DNA of 64,000 nucleotides from contig NZ_JACEOG010000001.1 in NCBI RefSeq assembly GCF_013868155.1, forward strand, positions 1,550,001-1,614,000. Direction: 5' to 3'. The notes below the pieces were generated by a model that saw only the letters and a program-made list of their open reading frames with translations, was not told the origin of the DNA and did not search any database. A program made the position numbers and the translations under genes. Source of the DNA: Aeromicrobium phoceense. Its GTDB lineage: Bacteria > Actinomycetota > Actinomycetes > Propionibacteriales > Nocardioidaceae. Positions 56,274-64,000 of this stretch are shown piece after piece; the first letter of the stretch is position 1; the number at the start of each line of letters is the position of its first letter.

Positions 56274-56342
56274 GCGGTCCAGTCTCCCGCCTGTGGGGGC
56301 GAAACCGTTGAGCATCGGCTGTGGAGTGGCTGTGAGCCCCGG

Positions 56343-56360
56343 AATGACAGCGGTGTCATT
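56343..56360. promoter_or_regulatory. Inverted repeat in the regulator/CHAP gap
   Basis: AATGACA (56343-56349) and TGTCATT (56354-56360) are perfect inverted arms around GCGG. It lies about 70 nt from each divergent start and may be an operator. Confidence 0.45.
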
Positions 56361-56377
56361 AACACAGAGGAACCCTA

Positions 56378-56396
56378 AAGTTCAACTTTAAGTTCA
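56378..56396 (+). promoter_or_regulatory. Direct repeats AAGTTCA, possible OmpR-type site
   Basis: AAGTTCA occurs at 56378-56384 and 56390-56396, a 12-nt step, in an unusually AT-rich stretch. Tandem half-sites near this spacing are how OmpR-family regulators commonly bind; the regulator encoded next door is the obvious candidate. Confidence 0.4.
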
Positions 56397-56428
56397 TTTC
56401 GGCGTGTCGGTGTCGTAGGCTGTCGGCC

Positions 56429-58174
56429 ATGCGTCGTTTGGGACTGGTGGGACTCGTGTGCCTTTTCGTGGTGTCGGGGCTCTCGGCCACCACCACGTCG
56501 GCCCAGGCGTTCACCCTGATCTGCACGGCCAAGACCAAGGCGCAGGTCGCCAAGTGCGACACCTCCGGATACGCCGACGTCATGCACCTCATGCACTGGC
56601 GGATGTACGCCGGGCACAACTGCACGAACTACGCCGCGTACCGGATGAAGAGGGCCGGCGTCCCCGAGCCGCGGATCCTCATGGGCAACGCGCGCGACTG
56701 GCACACCAACGCCAAGAAGCTGGGCTACCCCGTCGACAACCGTCCCGCCGTCGGGGCGATCGCCCAGTGGTCGAAGGCCGCCAGCCACGTCGCCTACGTC
56801 GAGCAGGTCGGCTCGGGCTTCCTCGTGCTGTCCGAGGACAGCTACACCTCCAAGACGTACCGCCGGTACCGGGTCAACACGGGTGACTCCTGGTACCCCG
56901 AGCGGTTCATCCACTTCAAGGACCAGAAGGCGCCGGTCGCACCCGCGCCAGTCGAGCCGTCGCCCACGCCTGCCCCCGCACCCGCGGTGGCGTCGGCCGT
57001 CTCCGTCTCGGGCCCGGCGAAGGTCAGCACCCGGATCCAGCCGAAGGTCACCGTGCGCGTGAAGGCCTCCAAGGGCGTCGTGCCGGAGGGCCGGGTGCGG
57101 CTGCGTCGTGGTGGCGTGACGGTCAAGACCGTCACGCTCAAGCCGGGTCACGCAGGATCCCTCGCGGTGACGCTCCCGCGGATGAAGCGGGGCAAGCAGT
57201 GGGTCTCCGCCGTGTTCGACGGCAACGCCAAGGTCCGCAAGTCGACCAGCCGCACGATCAAGGTCGTCGTCACGAATCCCCCGAAGGTGGTGTCGGCGAA
57301 GACCACGATCACCCTGCCGTCGACGACCGTCGCCGCGGGCTCGCGTCCGGTCGCCACGGTCGCCGTGACGCCGTCCGACGGCCGCACCACGACCAACGCG
57401 GTCTCGGTGTACGTCGACGACCGGCGCATCGCGTCGCCGGTCCTCACCAAGGCTCGCCGGGGCAAGGTCTCGGTGCGCCTTCCGGCGCTCACCGCCGGCC
57501 GGCACACGATCCGGGCCACCTACTGGGGCTCCAAGACCGTGAAGCGCTCCAAGGCCCGGACCACGGCGTTCTCGGTCGTCGAGCCCACCACGGTGTCCGC
57601 CGCGGTGGCGAAGGCGACGGTGCGCTCGACGGAGCCGGCGCAGGTCGCCGCCACCGTGGACACCGCACGCCGCGTCGCCCCCACCACGGGTGAGGTCTGG
57701 GTGCTCGCCGACGGCGCGAAGGTCGCCGCAGCGACCCTGACGCCCGCGGCCCGCGGCACCCTCACGATCCCCGTGCCGGGCCTGGCGCCCGGGACGCGGA
57801 GGATCTCGGTGGAGTATCGCGGAGCCGCCTACCAGCTCGCGTCGACCAGCGCCGAGGTCCCGCTCGTCGTCCAGGAGGCCACGACCACGGCCACCGCGCT
57901 GTCGGCCACCTCGGTGAAGTCGACCGCGCAGGCGAAGCTGACGATCACGGTCCTGTCGGCCCGCAAGGCCGGGATCACGTCCGGCTCGGTCGTCGTGATG
58001 GACGGGACGAAGCGGATCGCGACCGCCACGCTCACGTCCGCCTCGAAGGGCAAGGTCGTCGTGACGCTGCCGAGGCTCGCGGTCGGCAAGCACGCGATCA
58101 CGGCCTCGTTCGGCGGCACCGGGCTGATGGAGCCGTCGGCCAGCGGCGCGCGCACGCTGACCGTCACGAAGTAG
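56429..58174 (+). CDS. Secreted CHAP-domain amidase/endopeptidase with Ig-like repeats
   Basis: 581 residues. Signal peptide (1-27, ends TSAQA). CHAP domain about 40-165, with catalytic Cys65 in AGHNCTNYAAYRM and His120 in SHVAYVEQV. A Pro-rich linker (VAPAPVEPSPTPAPAPAV) precedes four Ig-like beta repeats, each with a motif such as RRGKVSVRLPALTAGRHTIRATY or SKGKVVVTLPRLAVGKHAITASF (shortened). It probably cuts peptidoglycan outside the cell. ATG at 56429 is leaderless (TAGGCT, 7-nt spacer). Divergent from the two-component genes. Confidence 0.9.
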   Translation: MRRLGLVGLVCLFVVSGLSATTTSAQAFTLICTAKTKAQVAKCDTSGYADVMHLMHWRMYAGHNCTNYAAYRMKRAGVPEPRILMGNARDWHTNAKKLGYPVDNRPAVGAIAQWSKAASHVAYVEQVGSGFLVLSEDSYTSKTYRRYRVNTGDSWYPERFIHFKDQKAPVAPAPVEPSPTPAPAPAVASAVSVSGPAKVSTRIQPKVTVRVKASKGVVPEGRVRLRRGGVTVKTVTLKPGHAGSLAVTLPRMKRGKQWVSAVFDGNAKVRKSTSRTIKVVVTNPPKVVSAKTTITLPSTTVAAGSRPVATVAVTPSDGRTTTNAVSVYVDDRRIASPVLTKARRGKVSVRLPALTAGRHTIRATYWGSKTVKRSKARTTAFSVVEPTTVSAAVAKATVRSTEPAQVAATVDTARRVAPTTGEVWVLADGAKVAAATLTPAARGTLTIPVPGLAPGTRRISVEYRGAAYQLASTSAEVPLVVQEATTTATALSATSVKSTAQAKLTITVLSARKAGITSGSVVVMDGTKRIATATLTSASKGKVVVTLPRLAVGKHAITASFGGTGLMEPSASGARTLTVTK

Positions 58175-58212
58175 CGTCCGGCGCACTGCCCGCGGCCACG
58201 TACGCTTGTGCC

Positions 58213-60144
58213 ATGCCTGTCGACTCCGTCTACCCCCGGCTCGAGCCGCTGCTCGCGGGGGTCTCCAAGCCCATCCAGTACATCGGCGGCGAGCTGAACT
58301 CGACCGTCAAGGACTGGGACGAGGCCGACGTCCGCTGGGCGCTGATGTACCCCGACGCGTACGAGGTCGGCCTGCCGAACCAGGGCGTCCAGATCCTCTA
58401 CGAGGTCCTCAACGAGCGTGACGGCATCCTCGCTGAGCGCACGTACGCGGTCATGCCCGACATGGAGGCCGTGCTCCGCGAGCACGACATCCCGCAGTTC
58501 ACCGTGGACGCGCACCGCCCGGTCGGGGCGTTCGACCTGTTCGGGCTCAGCTTCTCCACCGAGCTCGGCTACACGAACATGCTGACCGCGCTGGACCTGG
58601 CCGGGATCCCGCTGCACGCCGTCGACCGCGACGACTCGCACCCGATCGTGCTGGCGGGCGGGCACAGCGCCTTCAACCCCGAGCCGATCGCCGACTTCGT
58701 CGACGCCGCCGTGATGGGCGACGGCGAGGAGGTCGTGCTCGCGATCAGCGAGGTCGTGCGCGAGTGGAAGGCCGAGGGTCGTCCCGGCGGCCGCGACGAG
58801 GTGCTCGCCCGCCTGGCCGCGTCCGGCGGCGTCTACGTGCCGAAGTTCTACGACGTCTCCTACCGCCCCGACGGCCAGATCGGCGCGATCGCGCCGAACC
58901 GTCCCGGGGTCCCGGTGCGGGTCGCGAAGCACACGCTGATGGACCTCGACAGCTGGCCGTACCCGAAGAAGCCGCTCGTGCCGCTCGCCGAGACGGTGCA
59001 CGAGCGCTTCAGCGTGGAGATCTTCCGCGGCTGCACGCGCGGCTGCCGCTTCTGCCAGGCGGGCATGATCACGCGCCCGGTCCGCGAGCGCTCGATCCAG
59101 ACGATCGGGCAGATGGTCGACAACGGCCTGAAGGAGTCCGGCTTCGAGGAGGTCGGCCTGCTGAGCCTCTCCAGTGCCGACCACTCCGAGATCGGCGAGG
59201 TCGCCAAGCAGCTCGGCGACCGCTACGAGGGCACCAACACGTCGCTCTCGCTGCCGTCGACCCGCGTGGACGCCTTCAACATCACGCTCGCCAACGAGTT
59301 CAGCCGCAACGGCCGCCGCTCGGGCCTCACGTTCGCGCCCGAGGGCGGCAGCGACCGCCTCCGCAAGGTCATCAACAAGATGGTCAGCGAGGACGACCTG
59401 ATCCGCACCGTCTCAGCCGCGTTCTCGCACGGCTGGCGCCAGGTGAAGCTCTACTTCATGTGCGGCCTGCCCACCGAGACCGACGAGGACGTCCTCCAGA
59501 TCGGCGAGCTCGCGAAGCGCGTCATCGACACCGGCCGCGAGGTCTCGGGTCGCCGCGACATCCGGTGCACCGTGTCGATCGGCGGCTTCGTCCCCAAGCC
59601 GCACACGCCGTTCCAGTGGGCCGCGCAGCTCGACCACGAGACCACCGACGAGCGCCTGCGCAAGCTGCGCGCCTCGGTGCAGTCCGACAAGCGCTACGGC
59701 AAGGCGATCGGCTTCCGCTACCACGACGGCAAGCCGGGCATCGTCGAAGGACTCCTCTCGCGCGGCGACCGCCGCGTGGGGCAGATCATCGAGGCGGTGT
59801 GGCGCGACGGCGGTCGCTTCGACGGCTGGAGCGAGCACTTCAGCTACGACCGCTGGGCGCAGAAGTCGGCCGAGGTGCTCACGCCGCTGGGCGTCGACCT
59901 CGACTGGTTCACCACGCGCGAGCGCGACCACGACGAGGTGCTGCCGTGGGACCACATGGACTCCGGCCTCGATCGCGAGTGGCTGTGGGAGGACTGGCAG
60001 GACTCCATCGACCCCGACGGCGCCGCCGAGGTCGAGGACTGCCGCTGGACGCCGTGCTTCGACTGCGGCGTGTGTCCTGAGATGGATCTGGAGATCCAGA
60101 TCGGCCCGACCGGGCAGAAGCTCCTGCCCCTGTCGGTGGTCTGA
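58213..60144 (+). CDS. TIGR03960-family B12-binding-type radical SAM protein
   Basis: 643 residues. A B12-binding-like N-terminal region (about 40-200, including FDLFGLSFSTELGYTNML) precedes the radical SAM core with Cys274, Cys278 and Cys281 (CTRGCRFC). Later SIGGFVPKPHTPFQWAAQ and a C-terminal cysteine group CRWTPCFDCGVCPEMD are visible. Family members usually sit directly beside TIGR03936 proteins; here the partner begins 3.4 kb away. Substrate unknown, RNA or ribosome modification suspected from neighbours in other genomes. ATG at 58213 is leaderless. Confidence 0.93.
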   Translation: MPVDSVYPRLEPLLAGVSKPIQYIGGELNSTVKDWDEADVRWALMYPDAYEVGLPNQGVQILYEVLNERDGILAERTYAVMPDMEAVLREHDIPQFTVDAHRPVGAFDLFGLSFSTELGYTNMLTALDLAGIPLHAVDRDDSHPIVLAGGHSAFNPEPIADFVDAAVMGDGEEVVLAISEVVREWKAEGRPGGRDEVLARLAASGGVYVPKFYDVSYRPDGQIGAIAPNRPGVPVRVAKHTLMDLDSWPYPKKPLVPLAETVHERFSVEIFRGCTRGCRFCQAGMITRPVRERSIQTIGQMVDNGLKESGFEEVGLLSLSSADHSEIGEVAKQLGDRYEGTNTSLSLPSTRVDAFNITLANEFSRNGRRSGLTFAPEGGSDRLRKVINKMVSEDDLIRTVSAAFSHGWRQVKLYFMCGLPTETDEDVLQIGELAKRVIDTGREVSGRRDIRCTVSIGGFVPKPHTPFQWAAQLDHETTDERLRKLRASVQSDKRYGKAIGFRYHDGKPGIVEGLLSRGDRRVGQIIEAVWRDGGRFDGWSEHFSYDRWAQKSAEVLTPLGVDLDWFTTRERDHDEVLPWDHMDSGLDREWLWEDWQDSIDPDGAAEVEDCRWTPCFDCGVCPEMDLEIQIGPTGQKLLPLSVV

Positions 60145-60145
60145 G

Positions 60146-60544
60146 ATGGGGAAGCAGTCGCCGCGCCAGTCGCTGGCGTTCGCCGCGCTCACCGGCCTGG
60201 CCTCGATCGTGCCCGTCGGACGCGCTTCGCGCGGGGTCAGGCTCGCCGTCGGGGCCGCCTCGGGCGTTCTGGCCGGCGGAGCGACCTATGTCGCCCTGAC
60301 CCGTCCCGACGTCATCGCCGCCTCGCGCGAGCCGGTGCCGGCGCCGCAGTCGGGCGCGGTCGGCGTGGGCGTGGGCGCCCTGGTTGCAGGAACGATGGTC
60401 GCGGGGTTCGCGATCGACCGCGCGTTCGAGCAGGCGCTCGTCCGCCGGAACGTCCCGCATCCCCGCCTGGTGCTCGGCGTCGCCGGGGCCGTGCTGTCCT
60501 ACGCGCTCGACGTGATCGACCGCCGGTTCGACACGCCCGACTGA
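60146..60544 (+). CDS. Small membrane protein, unknown function
   Basis: 132 residues with about three hydrophobic segments (VRLAVGAASGVLAGGATYVAL, GVGVGALVAGTMVAGFAI, LVLGVAGAVLSYALDVI). ATG at 60146, 1 nt after the radical SAM gene stop, so probably co-transcribed with it. No family recognised. Confidence 0.65.
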   Translation: MGKQSPRQSLAFAALTGLASIVPVGRASRGVRLAVGAASGVLAGGATYVALTRPDVIAASREPVPAPQSGAVGVGVGALVAGTMVAGFAIDRAFEQALVRRNVPHPRLVLGVAGAVLSYALDVIDRRFDTPD

Positions 60545-60560
60545 CCGAACCGACGCTCCG

Positions 60561-61340
60561 TCAGCGGCGGACCGCCGCCGACGTACGGCTCCACGTGGTA
60601 CCCGAGCCGCTGTAGGCGAAGCGGTACTGGAACTTTTTGGTGGCTTTCGCCGTCGCCGTGGCCCGCCCCGTGGAGGACGTGCGAACGCTCTTGATCGTTT
60701 TCCACTGTCCACGCCCGTTCGATGGGCGGCGCTGAAGCTTGACGGGTGCTTTCTTCATGGCCTTCCACTGTGAGGCACCGACGTTGTAGTGGGTCAGCTT
60801 CGTCGAGAGAGTTCGCGTCCTGCCGGACGTCCTGCCGGTGGGTCGGGACAGGCGAGCGTCCTGCTTCACGAGGAATGATGCCTGCGAACGATCGCGGAGG
60901 TCGCCTTCGCGATAGTCCGTGTCGGTGATCCACATCTCCAGGTAGGAGTCCCAGTGGGACGTCTCGACCGTGTAGCTCCACTCGACATCACTGGGACCGG
61001 CTCGGAATCGCCCAAGTCCCTCATACGGGCACCACAGGTGCTCCACGGTCAATGGCGCGGAGGAGTCGTAGAGGAAGTCGAAGGTCTCGCCGACGTAACG
61101 AGAGCCCTTCCAGATCTCGACCTCGGCGGCGATTCGTTCGAGGTGTCCGCCGTTGTGATGCATCTTCAGCCGTGCGGTCCTGCAGGCACCGGAGTTCACC
61201 CGGAGATCTTGGGCACTGAGCCACACGTCGCTGACGTCGCTCGACTCATCGGCATGCGCCACGGACGGCAACAGCGCGATGAGGAGGGCAGCAGCGGCGG
61301 CGGCGACGCCGCCGGTGAGGCGACGGGTCGTGGTGTTCAC
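60561..61340 (-). CDS. Secreted protein of unknown function
   Basis: 259 residues. Signal peptide (about 1-31, ends SVAHA). The mature N-terminal domain has two cysteines (SGACRTA and HLWCPYEG) likely to form a disulfide. The C-terminal ~90 residues (from RTRTLSTKLTHYNVGASQWKAM) form a bead of basic beta strands with KKAPVKLQRRP and KTIKSVRTSSTGRAT, similar to wall-associated repeat tails and to the CAP protein nearby. GTG at 61340 has GAAGGAA upstream. Base composition looks less GC-rich than its neighbours. Confidence 0.7.
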   Translation of the reverse strand: MNTTTRRLTGGVAAAAAALLIALLPSVAHADESSDVSDVWLSAQDLRVNSGACRTARLKMHHNGGHLERIAAEVEIWKGSRYVGETFDFLYDSSAPLTVEHLWCPYEGLGRFRAGPSDVEWSYTVETSHWDSYLEMWITDTDYREGDLRDRSQASFLVKQDARLSRPTGRTSGRTRTLSTKLTHYNVGASQWKAMKKAPVKLQRRPSNGRGQWKTIKSVRTSSTGRATATAKATKKFQYRFAYSGSGTTWSRTSAAVRR

Positions 61341-61439
61341 GCGGTTCCTTCGGGAGAGATGATGGGTGAACGGCGAGTGCGTCCACGAAGGGGACGGACG
61401 AACTGGCCGACCATGACGCCACTGCGAACCCGGACCGAC

Positions 61440-62639
61440 CTAGCGCAGGGTGTCCTCGAGCATCCGGGGACGGCTGATCACGATGCCTGCCGTGGTGATC
61501 ACCACGGTCGAGGCGATGAGGGCGATGAGGGGTGCGTCCCACGAGCCGGTGGCGTCGTGGAGGGAGCCGACGCCGAAGGGGCCGAGTCCCGCCAGGAGGT
61601 AGCCGAGCCCCTGCGTCAGCAGGGACAGTGCCGTCGTGGCGGCGGGCGTGCGGGTGCGCTTGCCGATCATCGCCAGGACCCACGTGAAGGCGCCGCCGCC
61701 GAGCCCGAGCAGCACCGACCACAGCACCGGGAGACTCGCCGGTGCCAGCAGCACGCCGAGCCATCCGGCGGCCGTGACGGTGCCGAAGAACAGCGGCAGC
61801 ACGGGCGTGTCACCGGTCCGGGCCATGAGCCACGGCAGCGCCAGCGTCAGGGGGATCCCGACGCCGGTGATGACCCCCAGGAGCACGCCGGCCTGGTGCT
61901 CGCCGACGCCTCCGTCGATGAGGATCTCGGGGTACCACCCGAACTGCGCGTAGGCGCCCGCCGACTGGGCACCGAAGCAGGCGACCATCGCCCACGCCAG
62001 GGGCGAGCGGACGATCTCCCTCATCGGCAGACGGTCGCCCGTGGCGGGGCCGGTGTGGACGTCGTGCCGCAGCAGGGTCAGCCACGGCAGGACCGTGAGG
62101 GCGGCGAGCAGGGCCCACGCCGCCAGCCCGGGGCGCCAGCCGCCGAGCGCCTCGCTGAGGGGGACGGTGGTGATCGACGCGATCGTGGCGCCCGCCATGA
62201 TCGCGGCCCCGTAGAGAGCGCTGATCAGCGGGATGCGATCGGGGAAGTGGACCTTCGCCAGGGGTGGCAGGATGACGTTGCCGACGGCGGCGCCGGCCAG
62301 GGCGATCGCCGTCGTGCTGAGGAACAGCACCGTGTCGTCGAGCAGGGTCCGGGCGACGAGGCCGGCGGCGAGCAGGGCCAGCAGGGCCACGGTGGCGTGG
62401 TGCAGCCCGAAGCGGCGGACGAGTCCGCCCGAGCTGAAGCCGATCACCGCGAAGCACAGCACCGGGAGGGTCGTCAGCACTCCCGCGGTGGTCGGCGTCA
62501 TGGAGAGGTCCTGGCGCACCTCGGGCAGGACGACGCCGAGGCTCGCGACGACGACGCGCAGGTTGAGGGCGAGCAGGACGATGGCCGCGCCGACGAGCCA
62601 GCGGCCGCCGGTGGTCGGCGTGGTGGGGGAGGAGCTCAC
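61440..62639 (-). CDS. MFS transporter, CynX/NimT-like
   Basis: 399 residues with about 12 membrane segments. LNLRVVVASLGVVLPEVRQDLSMTPTTAGVLTTLPVLCF (start of the domain, ~residues 25-65) is typical of the CynX/NimT cyanate- and nitroimidazole-transporter branch; GNVILPPLAKVHFPDR and GIPLTLALPWLM follow. The substrate is unknown. GTG at 62639, 2 nt after the CAP gene stop; no good ribosome site, so translation may depend on coupling. It is part of a two-gene minus-strand unit. Confidence 0.85.
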   Translation of the reverse strand: MSSSPTTPTTGGRWLVGAAIVLLALNLRVVVASLGVVLPEVRQDLSMTPTTAGVLTTLPVLCFAVIGFSSGGLVRRFGLHHATVALLALLAAGLVARTLLDDTVLFLSTTAIALAGAAVGNVILPPLAKVHFPDRIPLISALYGAAIMAGATIASITTVPLSEALGGWRPGLAAWALLAALTVLPWLTLLRHDVHTGPATGDRLPMREIVRSPLAWAMVACFGAQSAGAYAQFGWYPEILIDGGVGEHQAGVLLGVITGVGIPLTLALPWLMARTGDTPVLPLFFGTVTAAGWLGVLLAPASLPVLWSVLLGLGGGAFTWVLAMIGKRTRTPAATTALSLLTQGLGYLLAGLGPFGVGSLHDATGSWDAPLIALIASTVVITTAGIVISRPRMLEDTLR

Positions 62640-62641
62640 GG

Positions 62642-63454
62642 TCAGCGCGGCGTCCCGAAGTCCTGGACCCAGTACGTCCCGTACCGGGTGTCGCCCGTCG
62701 CGTAGCCGACGCCGAGCTCGGTGAACGGGCCCATGATGTTCCTGCAGTGGCCCGGGCTCGCCAGCCACGCGTCGACGACCTGCTTCGCCGAGTCCTGGCC
62801 GGCGGCGATGTTCTCGCCGAGCCGGGACCAGTCGTACCCCTGCGCGTCGACGCGGTCGCTCAGGTCGGATCCGTTCGACCCGGTGTGGCTGAAGAAGTCG
62901 TGGGTCGCCATGTCGACGGCGTGCCGTCGCGCGGCGGCGGACAGGCGCGACTCGAGGCGCACGGGACCGCGGGCGGCGAACGACTCCGAGCCGCACGAGC
63001 GCGCCGTCGAGCGAGCCTGGTTCACGCGCGACAGGATCTCCTTCGACCGCGCGTCGGGCGTCCACGGACCTCGGACGGTGACGGTCCTGACCCGGGTGTT
63101 GACGGCGCGCAGCCGACCCTTCGCCGCGACGCGGACGCGCAGCTTCGTCGCCGCGCCCGCCTTCGTTCCGAGGCGATGGGTGAGGACCACGCGGCCGTAC
63201 TTGGTCGTGCGGGCGCGATCGGCGCGCACCCACCGGCCGCCGACGTGCCGCTGCAGCGAGACGACCCGCCGCGCCGACGCCCTGCCCTTGACGGTGACCT
63301 TGACCGCGAGCCGCACCGTGGCGCCGGGCGCGGCGGTCTGGCTCGCCGTGCTGAATCCCGCGACCTTGGTGGGAACCGTCGCCGCGGCTCCCGCGGGGGC
63401 ACTGCCCAGGACCAGCGCGGAGGCGGTCAGGAGCAGGGCGATCGTGTGACGCAT
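62642..63454 (-). CDS. Secreted CAP-domain (SCP/PR1) protein
   Basis: 270 residues. Signal peptide (1-24). A basic beta-rich N-terminal region (about 30-130, SLQRHVGGRWVRADRARTTKYGRVVL part) precedes a CAP domain (about 140-270): VNQARSTARSC, RHAVDMATHDFFSHTGSNG, RLGENIAAGQ, WLASPGHCRNIMGPFTELGVGYA. The histidines and Glu of the CAP cavity are present. Extracellular; role unknown, lipid or wall binding suspected. ATG at 63454 is leaderless (TACCGT, 7-nt spacer). Confidence 0.9.
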   Translation of the reverse strand: MRHTIALLLTASALVLGSAPAGAAATVPTKVAGFSTASQTAAPGATVRLAVKVTVKGRASARRVVSLQRHVGGRWVRADRARTTKYGRVVLTHRLGTKAGAATKLRVRVAAKGRLRAVNTRVRTVTVRGPWTPDARSKEILSRVNQARSTARSCGSESFAARGPVRLESRLSAAARRHAVDMATHDFFSHTGSNGSDLSDRVDAQGYDWSRLGENIAAGQDSAKQVVDAWLASPGHCRNIMGPFTELGVGYATGDTRYGTYWVQDFGTPR

Positions 63455-63518
63455 GGGACCAACGGTAGCGGCGCGGACGGGACCCCGGCCCCGGAACGGG
63501 CCGCCGTACGCTGGTGGG

Positions 63519-64000
63519 GTGAGCAACGACGGCAGCAGGACCCTGGAAGGCACCCCGAACCCGGAGGCCCCGAACCCGCAGCTGCCGATCGTGCAGAAGC
63601 TGCGCCTGAGGTACGCCAAGCGGGGCCGGATGCGGTTCACCAGCCACCGCGACTTCGCCCGCGCCTTCGAACGGGCCATCCGCCGCGCCGGCCTGCCGAT
63701 CGGGCACTCCTCGGGCTACACGCCGCACCCGAAGATCTCCTACGCGGGCGCCTCCCCGACCGGCGCGGCGAGCGAGGCCGAGTTCGCCGAGATCGGGCTG
63801 ACCCGGGCCATGGCCCCGGCCGAGGTCCGCGACGCCCTCGACGCGGCGCTGCCGGACGGTCTCGACGTCGTCGACGTGGTCGTGTCGCCCGGCGGGGCGC
63901 TGGCCGACCTGCTCGAGGCCAGCCGCTGGTCCATCGAGCTGCCCGAGGTCTTCCCGGAGGCCGCCCGGGCCGCCGTCGAGGCCTTCCTGGCCCGCGACGA
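63519..64000 (+). CDS. TIGR03936-family (DUF2344) radical-SAM-linked protein, 5' part
   Basis: The first 160 residues are in the window; the rest is cut off. After a ~25-residue flexible start come QKLRLRYAKRGRMRFTSHRDFARAFERAIRRAGLPI and SSGYTPHPKISYAG, hallmarks of DUF2344. Such proteins are normally adjacent or fused to TIGR03960 proteins, which is encoded at 58213. GTG at 63519 is leaderless with TACGCT 6 nt upstream, so it has its own promoter here. Confidence 0.9.
   Translation, partial: MSNDGSRTLEGTPNPEAPNPQLPIVQKLRLRYAKRGRMRFTSHRDFARAFERAIRRAGLPIGHSSGYTPHPKISYAGASPTGAASEAEFAEIGLTRAMAPAEVRDALDAALPDGLDVVDVVVSPGGALADLLEASRWSIELPEVFPEAARAAVEAFLARD

Overview
The window looks like chromosomal DNA of a high-GC actinobacterium, most likely a member of the Nocardioidaceae (Aeromicrobium/Nocardioides-like). 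This placement is inferred from gene content and order, not from a database search. Support comes from the sahH-mtrA-mtrB-lpqB-comF-hpf-secA order, Rv3235-like and LpqB proteins, HspR/Hsp20, frequent GTG starts, ATGA/GTGA stop-start overlaps, and many leaderless starts with a TAnnnT box 6-7 nt before the start codon.

Layout. 1-880: end of an unidentified gene, a short overlapping ORF, then a leader-peptide/terminator arrangement upstream of a small basic protein, closed by a long imperfect palindrome. 882-2811: two CoA-ester lyases (Mcl and a CitE-like enzyme), as expected for an ethylmalonyl-CoA-type pathway. 2897-5896: ArsC-like protein, a TPR membrane protein and a TPR-AAA+ ATPase. 5932-15887: molybdenum-cofactor genes (moeA, DUF6457, mobA) divergent from narGHJI-narK, so that cofactor supply sits beside the respiratory nitrate reductase it serves. 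15859-21596: SLC13 carrier, DUF503, a TetR/thioesterase pair around a clear operator, NhaA with a structured leader, a MarR/OhrR-like regulator, a small HTH protein and acylphosphatase. 21643-24021: tRNA-Lys, a dienelactone hydrolase-like protein and a PYROXD2-like oxidoreductase. 24053-25107: a DUF559 nuclease gene bounded by two inverted copies of a palindrome. 25140-30001: glycerol locus (glpK, esterase, glpD, nucleosidase). 30004-34339: DUF1801, tRNA-His, orn, two tandem DsbA-like proteins, amphi-Trp protein, tRNA-Arg, PrsW protease. 34390-46719: sahH, mtrAB-lpqB, comF, hpf, an orphan LuxR-type regulator, a YcaQ-like glycosylase, secA, Rv3235-like and LysM proteins. 46851-48423: hspR-like/hsp20 pair, an unknown protein and a BldC-like HTH protein. 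48525-50269: CpaB-like (SAF) and CpaE-like proteins. 50278-54087: membrane protein, WS/DGAT-like acyltransferase, DUF2505, PspA. 54124-58174: a two-component system divergent from a secreted CHAP/Ig-like protein. 58213-64000: the radical SAM protein TIGR03960 and the start of its usual partner TIGR03936, separated here by four unrelated genes.

The strongest candidates for something undescribed are the palindrome-bounded DUF559 cassette (24053-25107), whose layout resembles REP-associated transposase loci but carries a restriction-endonuclease-fold protein, and the leader-peptide attenuator at 290-775. No rRNA, CRISPR array, prophage or classical insertion sequence was seen. No stretch over 300 bases is empty; the region 288-514 holds the leader described above.
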